43,210 nt of DNA from assembly GCA_019307065.1 (NCBI GenBank), contig JAFDKH010000040.1, positions 1 to 43,210 of the forward strand, in the 5' to 3' direction. Source of the stretch: Deltaproteobacteria bacterium (GTDB taxonomy: Bacteria; Myxococcota; B64-G9). Each line of letters starts with the position of its first letter. Positions within the stretch are counted from its first letter, which is position 1. Shown piece after piece: positions 40,737-43,210 of the stretch. Both the position numbers and the translations under genes were made by a program. The notes below the pieces were generated by a model, which ran no database searches, was not told the origin of the DNA, and saw only the letters and a list, made by a program, of their open reading frames with translations.

Positions 40737-41075
40737 TTAGCCGCAATCGAGCTTACAAGTAGCTCTGATGTCCGATTTGGTTATCTTGTCGCACAACGTG
40801 CAATCATGGATTGCAATTGCGATTTCCATGTAACAAGAACCTTCCACGCCTTCTGCGTTGGATCCCCAATAAACAGTGATGTTGCCGCAGCGTGAGTGAT
40901 CTCGCTGGGTGACCAACTCGTCATGATAGCACCAGGGATCATTCCCGCACTGGGTGCAGAGTGTATCGGAACCGCAATTGTCTCCGCCGTCGCCGCCATT
41001 AGTGGTGCTGGAACCACACCCGCCGCTCACCACAAAAGCAAAAAGAATCGCCAGCCAAAAGTAGCGCTTGATCAT
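40737..41075 (-). CDS. Small cysteine-rich lipoprotein
   Basis: A 112-residue protein with a lipoprotein signal peptide (YFWLAILFAFVVSGGC, Cys about residue 20), a Gly/Asp/Asn-rich linker and a mature domain with ten further cysteines (including LCTQCGNDPWC, HDCTLCDK and TCKLDC). These are likely to form disulfides in the periplasm or at the cell surface. I do not recognise the family. It starts 12 bp after the stop of the YwqK-repeat lipoprotein gene on the same strand, with GGAGAG as ribosome-binding site, so the two are probably co-transcribed. Function unknown; a substrate or partner of the neighbouring lipoprotein is possible. Confidence 0.72.
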   Translation of the reverse strand: MIKRYFWLAILFAFVVSGGCGSSTTNGGDGGDNCGSDTLCTQCGNDPWCYHDELVTQRDHSRCGNITVYWGSNAEGVEGSCYMEIAIAIHDCTLCDKITKSDIRATCKLDCG

Positions 41076-41087
41076 CGAGGCTCTCCG

Positions 41088-41759
41088 TTAGGGACAAGCA
41101 TCATTGTCGGAAGTGTGGTCGATGCTGCCATCTTCGTTGTAGTAAGTCCAGAAGCCGCAGGGCGAACCTTGATTATACTCGCCCTCCATTTCGACCTGGC
41201 CGTTTTGGTACCAGCTTTTATAAGGGCCGTGCAGTAATCCGTTTTGATAGTTGGCTTCAATCATTACAGAGCCGTCAGGATACCAGGTCTTATAGGGGCC
41301 GTGGACTACTCCGTCGACGTAATGTTCTTCCCTTACTTTGTTGCCATTTTCGTCGTAATAGTTCCAGGTGCCTTCCTTCTCGCCGTCTTCGTACTGGCCT
41401 TCGATCAGGATATTGCCGTTTATATCGCGTTCGACATAGGGGCCTTGTTTGTCGCCGGACCCGTCCTCGCACCACATGTCATCGCCGTCTTTGATACACT
41501 GGGAACCCACCGGGCAATTCAGGGTACAGTTCGGATCGAAACGGTCGACTCCGTCATCGCCGCCATCCTGCCCATCGCCGCCATCGCCGTTTCCGCCGAT
41601 ACATTGATTGTTGATACAAACCTGTGGGTAGGGGCAGTCTTCGTCGATCTCGCATTGAGATGATGAACCCGAAGAACACGAAATAGTCCAGAAGACCAGA
41701 ATGGATAATGAAGCGAGAACCGCCGTAAATCTGAAGCTTCTATTGGTTGTATTGTTCAC
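41088..41759 (-). CDS. Lipoprotein with MORN_2/YwqK-type repeats and a Cys-rich head
   Basis: A 223-residue protein. The lipoprotein signal (LASLSILVFWTISC) precedes a Cys-rich region (CEIDEDCPYPQVCINNQC, a pattern frequent in myxobacterial surface proteins), a Gly/Asp linker and a second Cys cluster. Four consecutive repeats of the YwqK/MORN_2 type make up residues about 115-215: GTWNYYDENG, GPYKTWYPDGS, GPYKSWYQNG and GFWTYYNEDGS. YwqK-type repeats form beta-hairpin rods; some members act as antitoxins, but this one is exported and has no toxin partner. I chose the GTG at 41759 because AAGGAG lies eight bases upstream; the longer in-frame extension would run into the terminator hairpin at 41813-41839. 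Confidence 0.78.
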   Translation of the reverse strand: MNNTTNRSFRFTAVLASLSILVFWTISCSSGSSSQCEIDEDCPYPQVCINNQCIGGNGDGGDGQDGGDDGVDRFDPNCTLNCPVGSQCIKDGDDMWCEDGSGDKQGPYVERDINGNILIEGQYEDGEKEGTWNYYDENGNKVREEHYVDGVVHGPYKTWYPDGSVMIEANYQNGLLHGPYKSWYQNGQVEMEGEYNQGSPCGFWTYYNEDGSIDHTSDNDACP

Positions 41760-41780
41760 TACCAATTCTCCTTGAATAGA

Positions 41781-41795
41781 TTTGAAGCCTTCAAA
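41781..41795. promoter_or_regulatory. 15-bp palindrome upstream of the YwqK-repeat lipoprotein gene
   Basis: TTTGAAG-C-CTTCAAA is a perfect dyad, 22 bp upstream of the GTG start and just downstream of the terminator of the next gene. It could be an operator or the top of a small hairpin in the leader. Weak evidence. Confidence 0.3.
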
Positions 41796-41807
41796 CCTAA
41801 GAGAAAC

Positions 41808-41839
41808 AAAAAGCGGGGACGCTGTCAAGGCGACCCCGC
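41808..41839 (-). terminator. Intrinsic terminator after the carboxypeptidase-regulatory protein gene
   Basis: On the minus strand a stem of GCGGGG with CCCCGC (41834-41839 with 41813-41818), extended by CGC/GCG across one mismatch, is followed by five T residues. It lies 13 bp after the stop at 41852 and separates that gene from the lipoprotein pair downstream. Confidence 0.8.
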
Positions 41840-41851
41840 AAAAAAGGTTAA

Positions 41852-43210
41852 TTATGGGTTACATTGACCGGGCCAGTCGGCCGGGTTATCGCCACCACCG
41901 ATGTTCTGGGTAGCAGAAATCTGCTTGGTGCTGCCGTTGATGGTGAAGACATTCCAGAAGTAGCCCCCGCCTGAGCTGGGTACGTTGAAGCTGGCGACTT
42001 CTTCGTTGTTATCGTCGTAGACCAGCACTCGTCCGGCGGAGTCTTTGATCGAAGTTGAGTCGGTGTCTAAGTTCTGGCCGGAGTAGTTGTGCACGAAGAA
42101 CTCGTAAGTTCCGGACTGAAACTGAGTGATGGTGATGGTTTCGGGACCGAAACCTGAGCGATGATCGATGTCGAGATTGGCAAATGGGCTTTCTTCCCGG
42201 CTGCCGCGGCAGATGCCACGATAGAAAATGTGGCTGCCGTCCGGCAGTTTGGCATGCAGGTCGAGATCGGATGGCTTCTCGCCCCACCTGAGCACTACGC
42301 GCCAGTTGCCCGGCTCGAGCGGTGAGATAACTCCGTTTTGATCGGGAATACGGTCGTTGTTGGGATCGCCGTCGTCGTAGCCGCAGATGACAATATTGAA
42401 GTATGCCACGGCGTAGCCGTCGGCGGATGCTTCGGCGGTGTAGTGGCCCGAATCCAGGTCGTCGATTTGGTAGTTGCCGCTGCTGTTGGAGGTTGTATTG
42501 GCGACAATCGGACCTGACTCGCTATCGATGCCTTCTCTGAAATTGAGCGCGACTTCAACGCCCTCGCCGGTGACGGCATCGACCACCTGGCCCGAAGCCG
42601 AGCCTTTGCCGTCGCAGTCGTCCGGCAGGGCTCTCAGCTCGGTCACGTAGACTGTCTGATCGGGTTTGATTTCCACGGTGACGTCTTCAGGCAAGTAGCC
42701 GGCGGCCGAAATGTGCAACTTGTAAGTTCCGCAATCCAGGTTCAATTTGCTATAGAGTCCGTCGGCGTCGGATGTCTTGGTGTCTAACAGAGTGGCACCT
42801 TTGAAGATTTGAATGGTGGCACCCTGGATTGGTTCATGCGGGTCGGTGCCGTAAATCACGACCCGGCCTTCGAGATCGCCCTGTCCAGCGGGAACGCATT
42901 CGGCGGTGGTCTCATCAATCTCCTGACAGGTCTCGGCCGGTACTTTGGCTGCACAGTCCTCGACCATCTCGAGCATGTTGCCGGTCTTGGAATCTTTCTC
43001 CCAGCCTTCTTCAGTGCCTTCCTTGCAGACGGTTAACTTGCAACTTCCGGTGATACGTTTGTCGCCGGTGTCGTAGAGTTTGAGAGCATTTGCGGGAGTC
43101 GTTATACCGATCGCTTCGAGGCCTTCTTTGAGCCAGTCGCCCAGAGCGATATTGACATCGACGACCAATCCCCAATAGAGGTTCCAGCATGGCGGCAACG
43201 GCAACAGATA
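41852..43210 (-). CDS. Secreted protein with carboxypeptidase-regulatory-like repeats and a DUF2135-type domain (5' partial)
   Basis: The frame is open to the right edge, so the N-terminus, including any signal peptide, is missing; the TTG codon at 43204 is not a credible start. Visible parts: a Cys-containing N-terminal region; a carboxypeptidase-regulatory-like (CarboxypepD_reg) domain (about 110-190, EGRVVIYGTDPHEPIQGATIQIF then YKLHISAAGYLPEDVTVEI); a second such domain (about 205-275, SGQVVDAVTGEGVEVALNF then GHYTAEASADGYAVAY); and a C-terminal domain with LRWGEKPSDLDLHAKLPDGSHIFY, characteristic of the YfaP/DUF2135 type. These beta-sandwich domains are common in large surface proteins. 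No catalytic residues are evident; adhesion or sugar binding is plausible. A terminator follows directly. Confidence 0.8.
   Translation of the reverse strand, partial: YLLPLPPCWNLYWGLVVDVNIALGDWLKEGLEAIGITTPANALKLYDTGDKRITGSCKLTVCKEGTEEGWEKDSKTGNMLEMVEDCAAKVPAETCQEIDETTAECVPAGQGDLEGRVVIYGTDPHEPIQGATIQIFKGATLLDTKTSDADGLYSKLNLDCGTYKLHISAAGYLPEDVTVEIKPDQTVYVTELRALPDDCDGKGSASGQVVDAVTGEGVEVALNFREGIDSESGPIVANTTSNSSGNYQIDDLDSGHYTAEASADGYAVAYFNIVICGYDDGDPNNDRIPDQNGVISPLEPGNWRVVLRWGEKPSDLDLHAKLPDGSHIFYRGICRGSREESPFANLDIDHRSGFGPETITITQFQSGTYEFFVHNYSGQNLDTDSTSIKDSAGRVLVYDDNNEEVASFNVPSSGGGYFWNVFTINGSTKQISATQNIGGGDNPADWPGQCNP

Noticed and set aside
41088-41759. YwqK-repeat protein as an antitoxin
   Set aside because: It has a lipoprotein signal and Cys-rich extracellular segments, and the neighbouring gene encodes another lipoprotein, not a toxin.

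Overview
The window looks like a chromosomal stretch from a Gram-negative, moderately GC-rich bacterium of the former Deltaproteobacteria (Myxococcota or a related candidate phylum). This rests on several features together: a type II secretion operon ordered gspC-D-E-F-G-H-I-J-K-L-M-N, lipid A synthesis (lpxB), many lipoproteins with Asp/Gly-rich or MopE-type repeats, DUF3857 and YwqK-like surface proteins, FHA-domain signalling and sigma-54 control. The species assignment is inference. No rRNA, tRNA, CRISPR, insertion sequence or phage gene was seen.

Layout. 1-2.7 kb: the end of a WD40-like protein, a frame-broken FHA/AAA+ sigma-54 activator, and a divergent small cysteine-containing membrane protein behind a textbook sigma-54 promoter. 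2.8-9 kb: an exported TldD-like protein with a small membrane partner, a NapH/NapG-type polyferredoxin fusion, and a POT-family transporter with a large periplasmic insertion. 9-15.5 kb: a histone-deacetylase-fold enzyme coupled to an Asp/Gly-repeat lipoprotein, a DUF3857/transglutaminase-like lipoprotein without the usual cysteine, a nine-repeat MopE/SUMF1 lipoprotein, and a BamE-like small lipoprotein. 15.5-19.1 kb: a zinc-ribbon membrane protein, two overlapping GlgC paralogues (one with a degenerate nucleotide-binding loop), and an FHA protein with its own sigma-70 promoter.

19.1-33.4 kb, minus strand: a complete structural type II secretion operon (gspC to gspN) with lspA, the lipoprotein signal peptidase, embedded between gspF and gspG. 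Genes overlap by 4 nt or lie within 26 nt, so one transcript is likely. It is preceded by a sigma-54 promoter whose geometry matches the one at 2.4 kb: 37 nt from the -12 C to the ATG in both cases. 33.7-36 kb: a TetR regulator with a long N-terminal extension and a B12-type radical SAM enzyme, each with a TAACCA/TGGTT-type palindrome upstream. 36-40.2 kb: a Gfo/Idh oxidoreductase, lpxB, a GT39 membrane glycosyltransferase, a small membrane protein and a NifU-like Fe-S protein, probably one envelope-synthesis operon. 40.4-43.2 kb: an orphan Flp-type pilin with a strong terminator, two small lipoproteins, and a secreted carboxypeptidase-regulatory/DUF2135 protein running off the right edge.

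Main themes. Sigma-54 appears to drive both the secretion operon and a small membrane protein. The secretion operon carries its own lipoprotein peptidase and unusual low-complexity extensions in GspD and GspI. Several exported or lipoprotein genes nearby could be users of that export machinery, but this is inference.
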